Positions 1 through 9,143 of a DNA stretch of 64,000 nucleotides are shown here, piece after piece; position 1 is the first letter of the stretch; each line of letters starts with the position of its first letter. The notes beneath the pieces are model-generated. The model had not been told where the DNA came from. It did not search any database and worked only from the letters and a program-made list of their open reading frames with translations. The DNA comes from Sinorhizobium fredii USDA 257 (GTDB lineage Bacteria > Pseudomonadota > Alphaproteobacteria > Rhizobiales > Rhizobiaceae): assembly GCF_000265205.3 (NCBI RefSeq), contig NC_018000.1, positions 4,588,001 through 4,652,000 on the forward strand, in the 5' to 3' direction. The position numbers were made by a program, and so were the translations under genes.

Positions 1-320
1 ATGATCGCCCCCACTGCCGCCTCCGTCATGGCAAACCCTCGCCCCAAGGCCGTGACCTCCGAGAGCGCGGCGGGCCGAATGACCTGTACCACCGGCAGGC
101 CGACGCGATCGAGACCGGTGAGGTCTGCGAGCCGGGTTATCCGTGCGCGGCGGCAGAGCGGCATGATCTTTCGAAAGCACTCTTCCGCTTCCTCCGGTCC
201 CCGACACTGCGACCAAGGCCGACGGAGACCAGAAACGATCTCGTGATGAAAGGCCGAAGGTCCCTGGTTGGCGGCAGCACCGCCGCTCGTGTGGCCGCGG
301 GGTTCAAAGCCGACCGACAA
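1..320 (-). CDS. YcaO-domain protein, N-terminal part (cut by window edge)
   Basis: An open reverse-strand frame runs off the left edge. It encodes a segment reading RITRLADLTGLDRVGLPVV, then VIRP and a G-R-G-F-A-M-T-E-A stretch, as at the start of YcaO proteins. YcaO enzymes use ATP to activate peptide backbone amides for azoline, thioamide or related modifications; in rhizobia they often pair with TfuA. The start is uncertain: no ATG lies near the expected N-terminus, and TTG at 320 is the best candidate. That start would overlap the last codons of the upstream cyclase/ATPase gene, suggesting translational coupling. The ATP-binding core lies outside the window, so activity cannot be judged. 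Confidence 0.62.
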   Translation of the reverse strand, partial: MSVGFEPRGHTSGGAAANQGPSAFHHEIVSGLRRPWSQCRGPEEAEECFRKIMPLCRRARITRLADLTGLDRVGLPVVQVIRPAALSEVTALGRGFAMTEAAVGAI

Positions 321-3300
321 GATTGAGCTCCCGAATCGAACGCCTGGCGCGTTGCAGCAGCGCTTTCGCCCCCTGGCGTTCGGCAATCTCGACGGCCGAG
401 CGCAAGTCGTCCACAACACGCGCCGAGTCTTCCCCAGCCCGCGCGCGAAGAACAGCACGGCACCGGAAAAGCTCGGCGAGCCAATAGGCGTGGTAGGTCT
501 CCTGCGCCCGTTCGATCGCCTCATCCGTGACTTTGATCGCCGCATCATGCTTTGCCGCGAGGCCCAGCATTGTGGCGTGCATATAGAGATAAATCGGCAG
601 GTCGATGACGGTGCCGAGTTCCTTCAGGAGCGCCAGACCGCCCTGAAAAGTCTGGTGGCCGGTTGCCAGGTCTTCGCGATGCGCGATGGCCCACCCGCCA
701 AAAAGAAGGGAAAGCCCGGAGAGCGACCGCATTTCATGCTTTCTCGCGAAGTCCGCCATGCGTTCAGCCACGTCAGTGAGGCGCGCGAAATCCTCCCGAT
801 AGAATGCGGACACCGCTTCCGTGTCGAGCGAGTGCGCCTTGCTCGGTGCGTGCCCGATCCGGTCAACGAAAGTGATCATTCTTGAAAGCGCCGCATCCGA
901 TGCGCTTGTCCTGCCTGTTAACCACAGTGACAATGCCAACTGCCCCAGACCGCAAACCTTGGCGTCGTGCCCGCCATAGAGCGTCCGGTTCGTCTTTGCC
1001 GTACGCTCGTCATAAAGTGCCAGTCCCGCCAGGATAGCGTCTTGCGTCTGCCGGTGGTGGCCAAGGTTAAAATCGATTGCCCAAATGCAATGGTTGATCT
1101 GCAGCCTTATCTCCGGGTCCTCGGCCTCGGCCAGCATCGATTGCACCTCGAGTGCACGATCATGCATGACCCGAAAATCCGAACCGGTAAGCCACCATCC
1201 CCAGTGTATGGGAAACCATCTGGACTGCTCCGACATTGGCTGCCGGCGCGCAATCGCCACACCGTCCTCGTACAGCTGACGCGCCGGTTGCGAACTCATC
1301 CCGACCATCCCGATAAGAATCGGCCCCAGCGCCGTCAGCGCGGCAAGCTGCAAGGTCTCGACCGGGCGCCCATCGCCCAATTGGCTGCAAAGTCTCAGCG
1401 CATGTTCCAGATACTGTCGCGCCTCGATCATTGCCGAGCGGCTCGAACTCTCCTTTCCGGCGGCAATAAGCAGTTCGATCGCATTTTCGAGGAGACCGGC
1501 CCGCTCCGCATGTTCGGCAAGCGCGCCGGTGTCGATCCAGGCGGCCATGCCGCGGTTCTGGTTGACGGCGCCAAAGAGCCGCCGGTGCAGCATCTGCCGT
1601 TGCTTGCGCAACAGTGCATTGTAGATCGTCTCCTGGATCAGTACGTGGCGAAAGCCGTAGGCTACGCGTCCGGGCGCCCGAACGCGCGTCAGGAAGCCGG
1701 TCTCGCATAGCATGTCGGCTGCACTGGCGATTGCCTTCTTGCTGAAGTCGGGTAGAAGCAGGCGCAGCAGCGGCAAGGTCACCAGCGTACCGGCCGCAGC
1801 CGCCGCTCGCGCCACCTCTCTGGCCGGACCTAAATGCTGCAGTCGCGCATCCAGTATGGATTCGAACGCCGACAGATGAACCGGTTTCATGTTTTCCGAC
1901 AGGCTCGCCTCATCTGCTTCGGCATTCTGGGACGCCCACTGGCAGATTTCCTCGATGAACAGGGGAACGCCACCGGATATCCGTTCGGCCACTTCGAAGA
2001 GCTCCGGCAGCCTCTCCAACTGATGCGCCGGCCACTTCGCCCTGATCGCCAGCTTCGTCTCGTCGCTGTCGAGTGGCCGCAGCGACAGCCGCAGCAGGTT
2101 TGCCGCGTCCAGCCATTCGACAGGCGAACCGCGACGCGCCGTCAAGATAAGGAAGATTGGAAACTGACCGATGAGACGGGCCGCTTCGCCGAGTAGGTCC
2201 CGCGAGGTCGGGTCTATCCAATGGATGTCCTCCACGGCCACGACCACGGGGCCGCTTCGGCAGATTGCTTCAAGCGTTCGCAAGAGCGCCCGGTGCGCCT
2301 TTTCGCGAATCGTCTTGGGATTGTCATTCGACAGAAGCTGGTTTCGCCCCTCTGCTCCAAGCAGATAGGCGAAGACATCGATCGCCTCCCTGTCCTCAAT
2401 GCCGTTACGCCCGAACAACGTCGCCACTTCGGAAGCCGTGACGCCCATCTGGCCGCCCCTCGCCATCGAACCGGGAAAGCTGTGTAGCAGGGGATGCAGC
2501 GTCGAGCGCAATCCCCCGGGCAGGCACTGGAAGAAGAACAGCTTCGACCGCCGATCCCGCGTCCTCCTGCGGATCTCCCGCAGCAGCCGGGACTTGCCAA
2601 TACCGGCGTCGCCCTCGATGAGCAGACTTGCGCCCCGCCCGGCAATAACGCCATCCCAGGTACGAACGATCGTATTCAACTCGCTCTCGCGGTTGATGAA
2701 AGGGCCGCCGAGCCGGCCATAGGCATGGAAGCGACCGACCTCGATCTTATGTCCCAGCGCCCGCCATACTTTTTCGGGCGCCGAGAAGCCCTTGAGCGCC
2801 TTGCTGCCCTGGAAGACGAAGGCATGTGATCGCCCGGCGAGGTTGCGAGTCTCTTCGGAAACCAGGACGCTGTTTGGCTCGGCGATGACTTGAAGACGAG
2901 CCGCCATGGCGAGCGCAGCACCGGTGACGGGCTCCTGGAGCCAACTCTCGCGCTCCATGTCGCGGATAAGTGCCGCCGACGTTGCGATGCCGACGCGGAC
3001 CCGAAGATCGTCCCGCCCGCGCTCTTGACCAACACGCTTGCAGGCGTCGACGATATCCAGGCCGGCTCGGATGGCGAGCGAAGCCGCATCCTTGGCGTCG
3101 AGGTCGATCGGAAACAGCGCCACACCTCCATCACCAGCCTCGTGCTGCATCACGCCGGAGTGCGAGGCGATCGACTGCCTGCTCGCCCCCTGAAAGGCGG
3201 ACATCAGTTCCTGATAATCCTCGATATCCATGACGTGCAGAAGGTCGGTCGACCCGACGAGGTCGTAGCAGAGTGCCGTAACGATATGGCGCTCGCTGCC

Positions 3301-3393
3301 ATGCGCCGAAGCACCGCCGGCACGCGCCGTGCGACTGACCGATTTTCGTGGTGTATTGGTCCGGCTTTCGCGCAGCATGCACCACCACCCCAT
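304..3393 (-). CDS. Class III cyclase-like / AAA+ ATPase / TPR regulator
   Basis: This 1029-residue protein has a class III nucleotide cyclase-like domain (residues about 35-215), a STAND/AAA-type ATPase with Walker A GDAGIGKS at 261-268 and a Walker B-like VVVAVEDIHWID, and a long helical TPR-like C-terminus. Both metal-binding Asp positions survive (D44 in CYDLVGST, D88 in AGDGG). The substrate-specifying Lys position is His84, and the transition-state Asn appears to be Ala162, so cyclase activity is doubtful. Such proteins are usually large signal-sensing regulators. The start at 3393 is tentative; Met at 3378 is also possible. The partial YcaO gene follows directly, probably in one transcript. 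Confidence 0.85.
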   Translation of the reverse strand: MGWWCMLRESRTNTPRKSVSRTARAGGASAHGSERHIVTALCYDLVGSTDLLHVMDIEDYQELMSAFQGASRQSIASHSGVMQHEAGDGGVALFPIDLDAKDAASLAIRAGLDIVDACKRVGQERGRDDLRVRVGIATSAALIRDMERESWLQEPVTGAALAMAARLQVIAEPNSVLVSEETRNLAGRSHAFVFQGSKALKGFSAPEKVWRALGHKIEVGRFHAYGRLGGPFINRESELNTIVRTWDGVIAGRGASLLIEGDAGIGKSRLLREIRRRTRDRRSKLFFFQCLPGGLRSTLHPLLHSFPGSMARGGQMGVTASEVATLFGRNGIEDREAIDVFAYLLGAEGRNQLLSNDNPKTIREKAHRALLRTLEAICRSGPVVVAVEDIHWIDPTSRDLLGEAARLIGQFPIFLILTARRGSPVEWLDAANLLRLSLRPLDSDETKLAIRAKWPAHQLERLPELFEVAERISGGVPLFIEEICQWASQNAEADEASLSENMKPVHLSAFESILDARLQHLGPAREVARAAAAAGTLVTLPLLRLLLPDFSKKAIASAADMLCETGFLTRVRAPGRVAYGFRHVLIQETIYNALLRKQRQMLHRRLFGAVNQNRGMAAWIDTGALAEHAERAGLLENAIELLIAAGKESSSRSAMIEARQYLEHALRLCSQLGDGRPVETLQLAALTALGPILIGMVGMSSQPARQLYEDGVAIARRQPMSEQSRWFPIHWGWWLTGSDFRVMHDRALEVQSMLAEAEDPEIRLQINHCIWAIDFNLGHHRQTQDAILAGLALYDERTAKTNRTLYGGHDAKVCGLGQLALSLWLTGRTSASDAALSRMITFVDRIGHAPSKAHSLDTEAVSAFYREDFARLTDVAERMADFARKHEMRSLSGLSLLFGGWAIAHREDLATGHQTFQGGLALLKELGTVIDLPIYLYMHATMLGLAAKHDAAIKVTDEAIERAQETYHAYWLAELFRCRAVLRARAGEDSARVVDDLRSAVEIAERQGAKALLQRARRSIRELNLVGRL

Positions 3394-3659
3394 TTTCGGC
3401 AGCGCGCTCCCCTCGGACTTAAACGCGCATGTTCAACACAAATATTCTGCTTCTTGTAATTCCTGAAATATCTGGTTTGAGGAGCCGCGCTGCAAAGCCC
3501 ACTTCGCTCTTTTTCCCTTAGCGTGACCAAGGCTGATCGCCGAACCGGTCTATGTCAATCGGCGGAGAGTTGCAACGATCCGATCTCTCTATTTGAGCCT
3601 GCACTATGGCATGTCGAGATCAAAGTGATCGCTGCCGTATGACGAAAGCGGCCATTCTG

Positions 3660-4292
3660 TCAGCTCTTCTGCAGGGCGAGATGGGCGCCCAATCCGATGA
3701 GCGTGGCGCCGCCGACGCGCTGAACCAGGCGCTGGGTGCGACTTGAATGCCTGATCCTCGATACGAGCACGCTGGCGAGCATGACGCAGAGGATGTCCGC
3801 CGACGAGAACATCAGGTTGACGATCGACCCGAGGACAACGAATTGCACCCATACGGGAAGTGTGGCAGACGTGTCGATGAACTGCGGCAGGAAGGCAACG
3901 AAGAAGATCGCGGTCTTCGGATTGAGAACCTCGACTGTGACGCTCTCGAAAAGGGCACGCCGGCCCGATTTCGCCTGCACCCCCGGCAATACCACATCGC
4001 CTTGAGCCTTGGCACGGAAGAGCGAAACACCCATCCAGATCAGATAGGCGGCACCGGCCAGCTTGACGGTCAGATAAAGTGTCGGCACGGCATGAAAGAG
4101 GGCCGAAAGCCCTGCAGCAGCCGCAGCGACGTGCACATAGCCGCCGATATGAATGCCGAGCGTCGCCATCACACCGGACCAGCGGCCGCGCGCCATTGTC
4201 TGGGCGGCCGCGTACAGCATGGCCGGTCCCGGCACATAGGCGAATACGGCGGTGGTGACGAGAAAGGTGATCAGCAATCCGGTCGACGGCAT
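3660..4292 (-). CDS. LysE/RhtB family amino-acid exporter
   Basis: The product is about 210 residues with six hydrophobic segments. It has the LysE hallmarks: an N-terminal PGPAM motif after the first membrane helix, a G-x-A-Y-L-x-W-x-G segment (GAAYLIWMG) and a central LNPKTAIFF motif. Members export basic or neutral amino acids, or homoserine lactone, from the cytoplasm. I chose ATG at 4292 because AAAGGAG lies six bases upstream; an upstream TTG at 4313 is less likely. It lies 36 bases after the RecD-like helicase gene on the same strand, so co-transcription is possible without an obvious functional link. The substrate cannot be told from sequence. Confidence 0.88.
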   Translation of the reverse strand: MPSTGLLITFLVTTAVFAYVPGPAMLYAAAQTMARGRWSGVMATLGIHIGGYVHVAAAAAGLSALFHAVPTLYLTVKLAGAAYLIWMGVSLFRAKAQGDVVLPGVQAKSGRRALFESVTVEVLNPKTAIFFVAFLPQFIDTSATLPVWVQFVVLGSIVNLMFSSADILCVMLASVLVSRIRHSSRTQRLVQRVGGATLIGLGAHLALQKS

Positions 4293-4328
4293 TAGCGGCT
4301 CCTTTGGAGGCAACTCTTCGCAGAACGA

Positions 4329-5456
4329 TTACCTGACGATCGTCAGCCGCTCCGCCGCGCGGGTGATCGCCGTGTAGAGCCAGCGTTCGCGCGTATCGCG
4401 GAACGCCCAGCTCTCGTCGAAGAGCACGACATTGTCCCATTGTGAACCCTGTGCCTTGTGCACGGTCAGCGCATAGCCGTAGTCGAACTCGTCGTAACGT
4501 TTGCGGGTGGACCAAGGAATCTCGCCCTCGACCTCCTCGAAGGCCGCTTTCAACAGCTTGATCTTCGCCGCGCCGCGATCCATGTCATCGTCTTCGGGGC
4601 GGATCATCAGGTTGATCCCCGGCTTCACCGTCTCTTTCGACGAGCTCATCACCTGCCAGAGAGAACCGTTGAGCAGGCCTTTGGCCGGATCGTTCCTCAG
4701 GCAGACGAGCTTGTCGCCGGATTGAGGATACTCGCTCGAAAAACCCTTCAGCTCGCGCAGACGTTGGTTGTAGCGCCGCCGCGTCCGGTTGGTGCCGACA
4801 AGCACCTGATCGGCTTCCAGCACCAGCGGCTGGGTGACCTCACTCTTGGAGATGATCTGTGCCGTGCCGTAGTCGCCCTGCATGATCTCCTTGCCCTCGC
4901 GCACATGCATGGCGAGCTGGATGATCGGGTTGTCGCGCGCCTGGCGGTGGATATCGGTCAGCAGATAGTCCGGCTCGTGATTGGTGAAATAGCCGCCGCC
5001 CGACACGGGCGGCAACTGACCCGGATCGCCGAGCACCAGGATTGGCGTGCCGAAGCTCATCAGGTCCTTGCCGAGCGCCTCGTCGACCATCGAGCATTCG
5101 TCGATAATGATCAGCGCCGCCTTGGCGACGGGGCTCTGGCGGTTGATCGCGAACATCGGCGCCATCGAGGTCTTGCCGGTCTCCTCGTCCTCGACTTCCT
5201 CCTCGCCGCGTGGCCGGTAGATCAGCGAGTGGATCGTCTTGGCGTTGCTGGCGCCCTTCGAGCGCAGCACCTGCGCAGCCTTGCCGGTGAAGGCCGCGAA
5301 CAGGACCTCGCCGTCGACATGCTCGGCGAAGTGCCGGGCGAGCGTCGTCTTGCCGGTGCCGGCATAACCGAACAGCCGGAAGAGCGGCGAACGGCCTTCC
5401 TTCAGCCAACGCGAAACGGCCTTCAGGGCCTCATCCTGTTGCGGAGCGAATTGCAT
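4329..5456 (-). CDS. RecD-like ATP-dependent DNA helicase (UvrD_C_2 type)
   Basis: This is a compact 375-residue superfamily 1 helicase. Visible motifs are Walker A GYAGTGKTT near residues 30-38, DEAD-box-equivalent IIIDECSMV, GDPGQLPPV (motif III), and the C-terminal YALTVHKAQGSQWDNVV (motif V) and LYTAITRA (motif VI) typical of RecD/TraA-like helicases. It lacks the N-terminal extension of true RecD2, so it is a short RecD-like protein of the kind common in rhizobia. It probably acts in DNA repair or recombination as a 5'-3' helicase. No RecB or RecC partner is nearby. The ATG at 5456 is the natural start. Confidence 0.88.
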   Translation of the reverse strand: MQFAPQQDEALKAVSRWLKEGRSPLFRLFGYAGTGKTTLARHFAEHVDGEVLFAAFTGKAAQVLRSKGASNAKTIHSLIYRPRGEEEVEDEETGKTSMAPMFAINRQSPVAKAALIIIDECSMVDEALGKDLMSFGTPILVLGDPGQLPPVSGGGYFTNHEPDYLLTDIHRQARDNPIIQLAMHVREGKEIMQGDYGTAQIISKSEVTQPLVLEADQVLVGTNRTRRRYNQRLRELKGFSSEYPQSGDKLVCLRNDPAKGLLNGSLWQVMSSSKETVKPGINLMIRPEDDDMDRGAAKIKLLKAAFEEVEGEIPWSTRKRYDEFDYGYALTVHKAQGSQWDNVVLFDESWAFRDTRERWLYTAITRAAERLTIVR

Positions 5457-5751
5457 GGCCTGAAGTGTCAGGATTCGGTGTCTTGGCGCAAGCCCGGATT
5501 TCTATCTGCCCCTCGACGGCGATGCCTCGGCGCTCACAATGCCGCCTGGCGGCGCTTGCGCGAAATCTTCTGCGGCTCGAGAGCCTTCAATCAGTCTCAT
5601 GCGCTGCGTCCGGAAGCCCACTCTCGATGAATATCGCTGTGGCAGTTTCTTGCCTCGGCACCTTGAATCGGCGCGCGCGATGCTGCTAACAACCCGGCGG
5701 CTGCATACAGTGTGCACGCGCAGCGAAAGCCGTCCTCGCCGGAGAACGCCC

Positions 5752-6840
5752 TTGAAGCCGGAACAGCCCGCAACGCCGATGACCCCTGAAAGCACCGGGC
5801 TGGGTCGCTTGCCCCGCATAGGGCAATGGTGTCTGCTGGCCGTGCTTTCACTGATTTTTGCTGCCCTTCTCGAATTAGTGGGCATTCCGGCCGGGCTTCT
5901 GATGGGACCGATGGTTGCCGGCGCGTTGGTCGGCATGAACGGCGGCACGATCCGCCTGCCCCGCCAGTTCTTTTTCTGCGTGCAGGTCATCCTGGCGATG
6001 ATGATCGCCGGCTCGATGCGACCCGACCTGTTCGCCACCTTTTCCAGCAATTGGCTGCTCTTCCTCGCGGTCATCCTGTCGGTGATCGGCGTCAGTACGC
6101 TCTGCGGCTGGACGATCACCCGGATGCGCATCCTGCCCGGAACGACAGCGATCTGGGGCTCTTCGGCCGGCGCCGCCTCGACCATGCTGCTCATGGCCGA
6201 CGCCTATGGCGCGGATACCCGTCTGGTTGCCTTCATGCAATATTTGCGGGTCGTCTTCGTCGCCGGCGCCGCGACGATGGTTGCACATCTCTGGGTCAGC
6301 GGCACGGCAGCCGAGACCGCGACCCGCTGGTTTGCGCCGGTCGCCGGCCTGCCCTTCCTCGCGACGCTTGCCGTCGGGATTGTCGGCGGCGTCCTCGGCA
6401 AGGTCCTGCGTGTACCGGCCGGTGCCTTCCTCGTCCCCTTTGCCCTCGGTTCGGCTCTCAACGTCTCCGGCATGTTGACGATTGAACTGCCACAATGGCT
6501 GCTGGCGCTGTCCTTCGCGCTGCTCGGCTGGAACATCGGGCTGAGCTTCACCCGCAGCATCATTGCGCATGCGCGCCGCGCCTTCGTGCCGACGCTCATC
6601 TCCATTCTCGTGCTCATGGCGTTTTCCGGCGCGCTCGCACTGCTGCTCATCAGGGTGGCCGGCATCGATCCGCTCACAGCCTATCTCGCCACCAGCCCCG
6701 GCGGCCTCGATTCCATTGCCGTCATAGCCGCCTCCAGCAATGTCGATCTCCCCTTCGTCATGGCGCTGCAGACCGCGCGGCTCTTGATCATTACGCTTAT
6801 AGGCCCGGTCCTCGCCCGCTTCGTCGCCGACCGCGTCTGA
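5752..6840 (+). CDS. AbrB family membrane protein (putative ammonia monooxygenase/regulator)
   Basis: The roughly 362-residue product is almost entirely hydrophobic, with about ten membrane segments arranged as two similar halves. Each half has the small-residue/Pro-Gly signature of the AbrB duplication family (for example GIPAGLLMGPMVAGAL and TSPGGLDSIAVIAA). The family is often annotated as ammonia monooxygenase or AbrB regulator without good evidence; transport is a better guess. I chose TTG at 5752 because GGAGA lies about seven bases upstream; ATG at 5779 has no ribosome binding site. The open frame extends back to 5539, but that part looks non-coding. It is divergent from the helicase gene at 4329-5456. 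Confidence 0.8.
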   Translation: MKPEQPATPMTPESTGLGRLPRIGQWCLLAVLSLIFAALLELVGIPAGLLMGPMVAGALVGMNGGTIRLPRQFFFCVQVILAMMIAGSMRPDLFATFSSNWLLFLAVILSVIGVSTLCGWTITRMRILPGTTAIWGSSAGAASTMLLMADAYGADTRLVAFMQYLRVVFVAGAATMVAHLWVSGTAAETATRWFAPVAGLPFLATLAVGIVGGVLGKVLRVPAGAFLVPFALGSALNVSGMLTIELPQWLLALSFALLGWNIGLSFTRSIIAHARRAFVPTLISILVLMAFSGALALLLIRVAGIDPLTAYLATSPGGLDSIAVIAASSNVDLPFVMALQTARLLIITLIGPVLARFVADRV

Positions 6841-7029
6841 CCGAGAAACCGACCGCCCGCTCCTTCGTCCACGCTCACAACTATCGCGGGCGGGCGGGGA
6901 ATAAATCCGGCACCATTCGTGTCTCATCCGTGAACCTGAAACCGGTTCCGCGTATGGCGCATACCGTCGGCCACCCGTCGGGAGCGTGGCATAGCGCGAA
7001 CTTCATCCGATTGAGGAAGGAAAGCTCCC

Positions 7030-7404
7030 ATGAGAACGTTTGCATTGGCCATAGCGATTTCGTTTGCCATGACGGCCTCGGCTTTGGCGGCACCGCCGGT
7101 CAAAACGGTCGAGAGCGAGAAAGGTCCGGTCCTCGCCGCGGCAAACGGCATGACGCTTTACACGTACAAGGACGACCAGAAGGGTGTCTCCAGCTGCTAT
7201 GATGCCTGCGCAAAGAACTGGCCGCCCTTCATGGTGGAGGGCGACGGAATGGCAGAAGGTGCCTATTCCATCGTCGAGCGCAAGGACGGCAGCAAGCAAT
7301 GGGCCAAGGACGGTATGCCGCTCTATTTCTGGATCAAGGACAAGAAGATGGGCGACATCACCGGTGACGGTGTAAAGGGCGAATGGGATGTCGCACGGCC
7401 GTGA
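7030..7404 (+). CDS. Secreted COG4315-family repeat protein
   Basis: The 124-residue product has a clear Sec signal peptide (cleavage probably after SALA). It is followed by the family's motifs: a Y-T-Y-K-D-D stretch, CYDACAKNWPPF, and a second copy-like KDGMPLYFWIKDKK segment. COG4315 proteins are small periplasmic or lipid-anchored proteins of unknown function, often found beside ECF sigma factors. The ATG follows GGAAGGAAAG with good spacing. The sigma factor gene begins 17 bases after this stop, so this is probably the first gene of a three-gene sigma/anti-sigma operon and a likely target of that sigma factor. Confidence 0.85.
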   Translation: MRTFALAIAISFAMTASALAAPPVKTVESEKGPVLAAANGMTLYTYKDDQKGVSSCYDACAKNWPPFMVEGDGMAEGAYSIVERKDGSKQWAKDGMPLYFWIKDKKMGDITGDGVKGEWDVARP

Positions 7405-7420
7405 CGGTTCGGAGGCGAAC

Positions 7421-7942
7421 GTGGGTGCGGACGCTTCCGCGCCCGACGCCTTCGAAGAAAACGTCCTCACTCTGATGCCGGCGCTCAGGCGCTACTCGCG
7501 CAGCCTCGCCCGATCCGATTCGGACGGCGAGGACCTGTTGCAGGACTGCGTCGAAAAGGTGCTGGCGCGGCGTCAGCAATGGCGAGGCGTGAACCTGCGT
7601 GCCTGGGCTTTCACGATCATGACGAACCTCTATCGCAACCACCACCGCCATCGCGCGCTGCATCCCGAGGTCGAGTACGAAGAGGCGCTGGCCCTCGTTG
7701 CCGAAGACCAGGACGCCGATCCCTTGCAAAGCCGCCGGCTCGAACGCGCGCTGGACCGGCTGTCGGCGGAGAACCGCTCCGTGCTGATGCTCGTGGTGAT
7801 CGAAGGCTATCGCTATCAGGATGTGGCGGAGATGATGGCCGTTCCGATCGGCACGGTGATGTCGCGCCTGTCGCGGGCCCGCCGCCAGCTCGCCGAAGCG
7901 ATGAAAGCCGACAATGTGATTGCCCTGCGGAGACCGAAATGA
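7421..7942 (+). CDS. ECF-type RNA polymerase sigma factor
   Basis: The 173-residue protein has sigma-70 region 2 (ALRRYSRSLARSDSDGEDLLQDCVEKVLAR, then the RAWAFTIMTNLYRNHHR promoter-melting stretch) and region 4 with a helix-turn-helix (EGYRYQDVAEMMAVPIGTVMSRLSRARR). I chose GTG at 7421 because GGAGG lies six bases upstream; an in-frame ATG at 7388 inside the preceding gene lacks this. Its stop overlaps the start of the anti-sigma gene by four bases (ATGA), so the two are translationally coupled. The stimulus is unknown, and the neighbouring secreted protein hints at envelope or redox stress. Confidence 0.9.
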   Translation: MGADASAPDAFEENVLTLMPALRRYSRSLARSDSDGEDLLQDCVEKVLARRQQWRGVNLRAWAFTIMTNLYRNHHRHRALHPEVEYEEALALVAEDQDADPLQSRRLERALDRLSAENRSVLMLVVIEGYRYQDVAEMMAVPIGTVMSRLSRARRQLAEAMKADNVIALRRPK

Positions 7943-8751
7943 CGGACGAATTCAACACCGTCTCCGAAGACGAACTGCATGCCTATGTCGACGGCCACCT
8001 CAACCAGCCGGAGCGGGGGCGTATCGAAGCCTGGCTGGAACGGCATCCGGCCCGCGCGGAAGAAGTCCGCGAATGGCAGGCCCAGGCGGCAGCGCTGAAA
8101 GAACATTTCGCACCCTATGCCCGCGACGAAGCGGGCGATCGGCAGCTCCTTTCCGCCCGTCGGCACCAGGGCAAGGCCGTCGCCTCATCCCCCGTCCCCT
8201 TACTGCGGCGCATCGCCGCCGGTCTTCTGATCTTCGCCGCAGGAGCCCTTGCGGGCGTCTACACTCCCGGGATTCTCGCCCCGGATCGGCCGCCTGAGAC
8301 GGCTGAGGGCCCCGCCAGCCTCCCCCGCCAGGCGCAATCCGCCTTCCAAGTCTACGCGAGCGAGGTGCGCCATCCGGTCGAGGTCGGCGCCGACCAACGG
8401 GTGCATCTCGCGACCTGGCTCGGCAAGCGGCTCGATTATGGACTGAAGATCCCCGATCTTTCGGCGCTCGGATTTTCGCTCGTGGGCGGCAGGCTGATCC
8501 CCGTCAACGACACGGCGGGCGCGATGCTGATGTACGAGGATGGCTCCGGCCAGCGGGTAACCGTTCTTCTTGGGCGCAACAGGGACAATCGCGAAACGAG
8601 TTTCCGTATTGCGCGCCAGGGCGGCCTAGAAACCTTCTACTGGATCGACGGCGAGATCGGCTATGCTGTCACCGGCGAAGTGCCGCGCGATCTCCTGCAG
8701 AAGGTCGCCAACGAATGCTATCGCCAGTTCGAGGGGTCTGAAGCCTCCTAG
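7939..8751 (+). CDS. Transmembrane anti-sigma factor
   Basis: The 270-residue protein starts with a cytoplasmic segment typical of anti-sigma factors (VSEDELHAYVDGHLNQPERGRIEAWL). A single membrane helix (about 90-110, AAGLLIFAAGALAGVY) and a periplasmic domain of about 150 residues follow. The N-terminal part lacks the H-x3-C-x2-C zinc motif, so it is a non-zinc type. The start codon overlaps the sigma gene stop. The expected role is to hold the sigma factor at the inner membrane until a periplasmic signal releases it. It converges on the nitrile hydratase operon with only 14 bases between stops. Confidence 0.88.
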   Translation: MTDEFNTVSEDELHAYVDGHLNQPERGRIEAWLERHPARAEEVREWQAQAAALKEHFAPYARDEAGDRQLLSARRHQGKAVASSPVPLLRRIAAGLLIFAAGALAGVYTPGILAPDRPPETAEGPASLPRQAQSAFQVYASEVRHPVEVGADQRVHLATWLGKRLDYGLKIPDLSALGFSLVGGRLIPVNDTAGAMLMYEDGSGQRVTVLLGRNRDNRETSFRIARQGGLETFYWIDGEIGYAVTGEVPRDLLQKVANECYRQFEGSEAS

Positions 8752-8765
8752 CGCCCCGACTTGAC

Positions 8766-9143
8766 CTAATCTTGTCGCAGCGGATCGTTCTCAAGGACGA
8801 TGGGCTTGCCATGCGGCGTGGCTTCGGCAGCACGCTGCCAGCTTCGGACCAGCGCCTCGAGTTCCGGACCCGAGGTGATGGAGAGCTTCGCGACCAGGTG
8901 GCTGAGCGCCGCCACCCAGCAATCATAATAGTCGCTGCCATCCACCTTTCGGCCGGGCCTATGGAGTTCCGTCGAAAGCGCCTCGGCCCATTCATGCCAG
9001 GAAAACACGCCCTGCTCATGCAGCCGGACGGTCATGGCAAAGGCGGCCGCCTGCCAAGGCTCGGCAAAGATTGGATCGCCGTCCGCCGATTTAGGCAGTT
9101 CGGCGGAGGCGACCAGCGGAGATGTGGTGTTACACGCGCTCAA
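8766..9143 (-). CDS. Nitrile hydratase accessory protein (cobalt-type activator, NthE/P14K-like)
   Basis: About 125 residues resemble the small proteins found after nthB: a conserved FAEPWQAAAFAMTVRLHEQGVFSWHEWAE-type block, then SDYYDCWVAALSHLV. In cobalt nitrile hydratases this protein forms a complex with the alpha subunit and drives cobalt insertion and cysteine oxidation by self-subunit swapping. The start is uncertain. TTG at 9143 follows GGGAGAG and overlaps the nthB end by 14 bases; ATG at 9161 is the alternative. The gene is third in a tightly overlapped nthA-nthB-accessory operon. Confidence 0.82.
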   Translation of the reverse strand: MSACNTTSPLVASAELPKSADGDPIFAEPWQAAAFAMTVRLHEQGVFSWHEWAEALSTELHRPGRKVDGSDYYDCWVAALSHLVAKLSITSGPELEALVRSWQRAAEATPHGKPIVLENDPLRQD

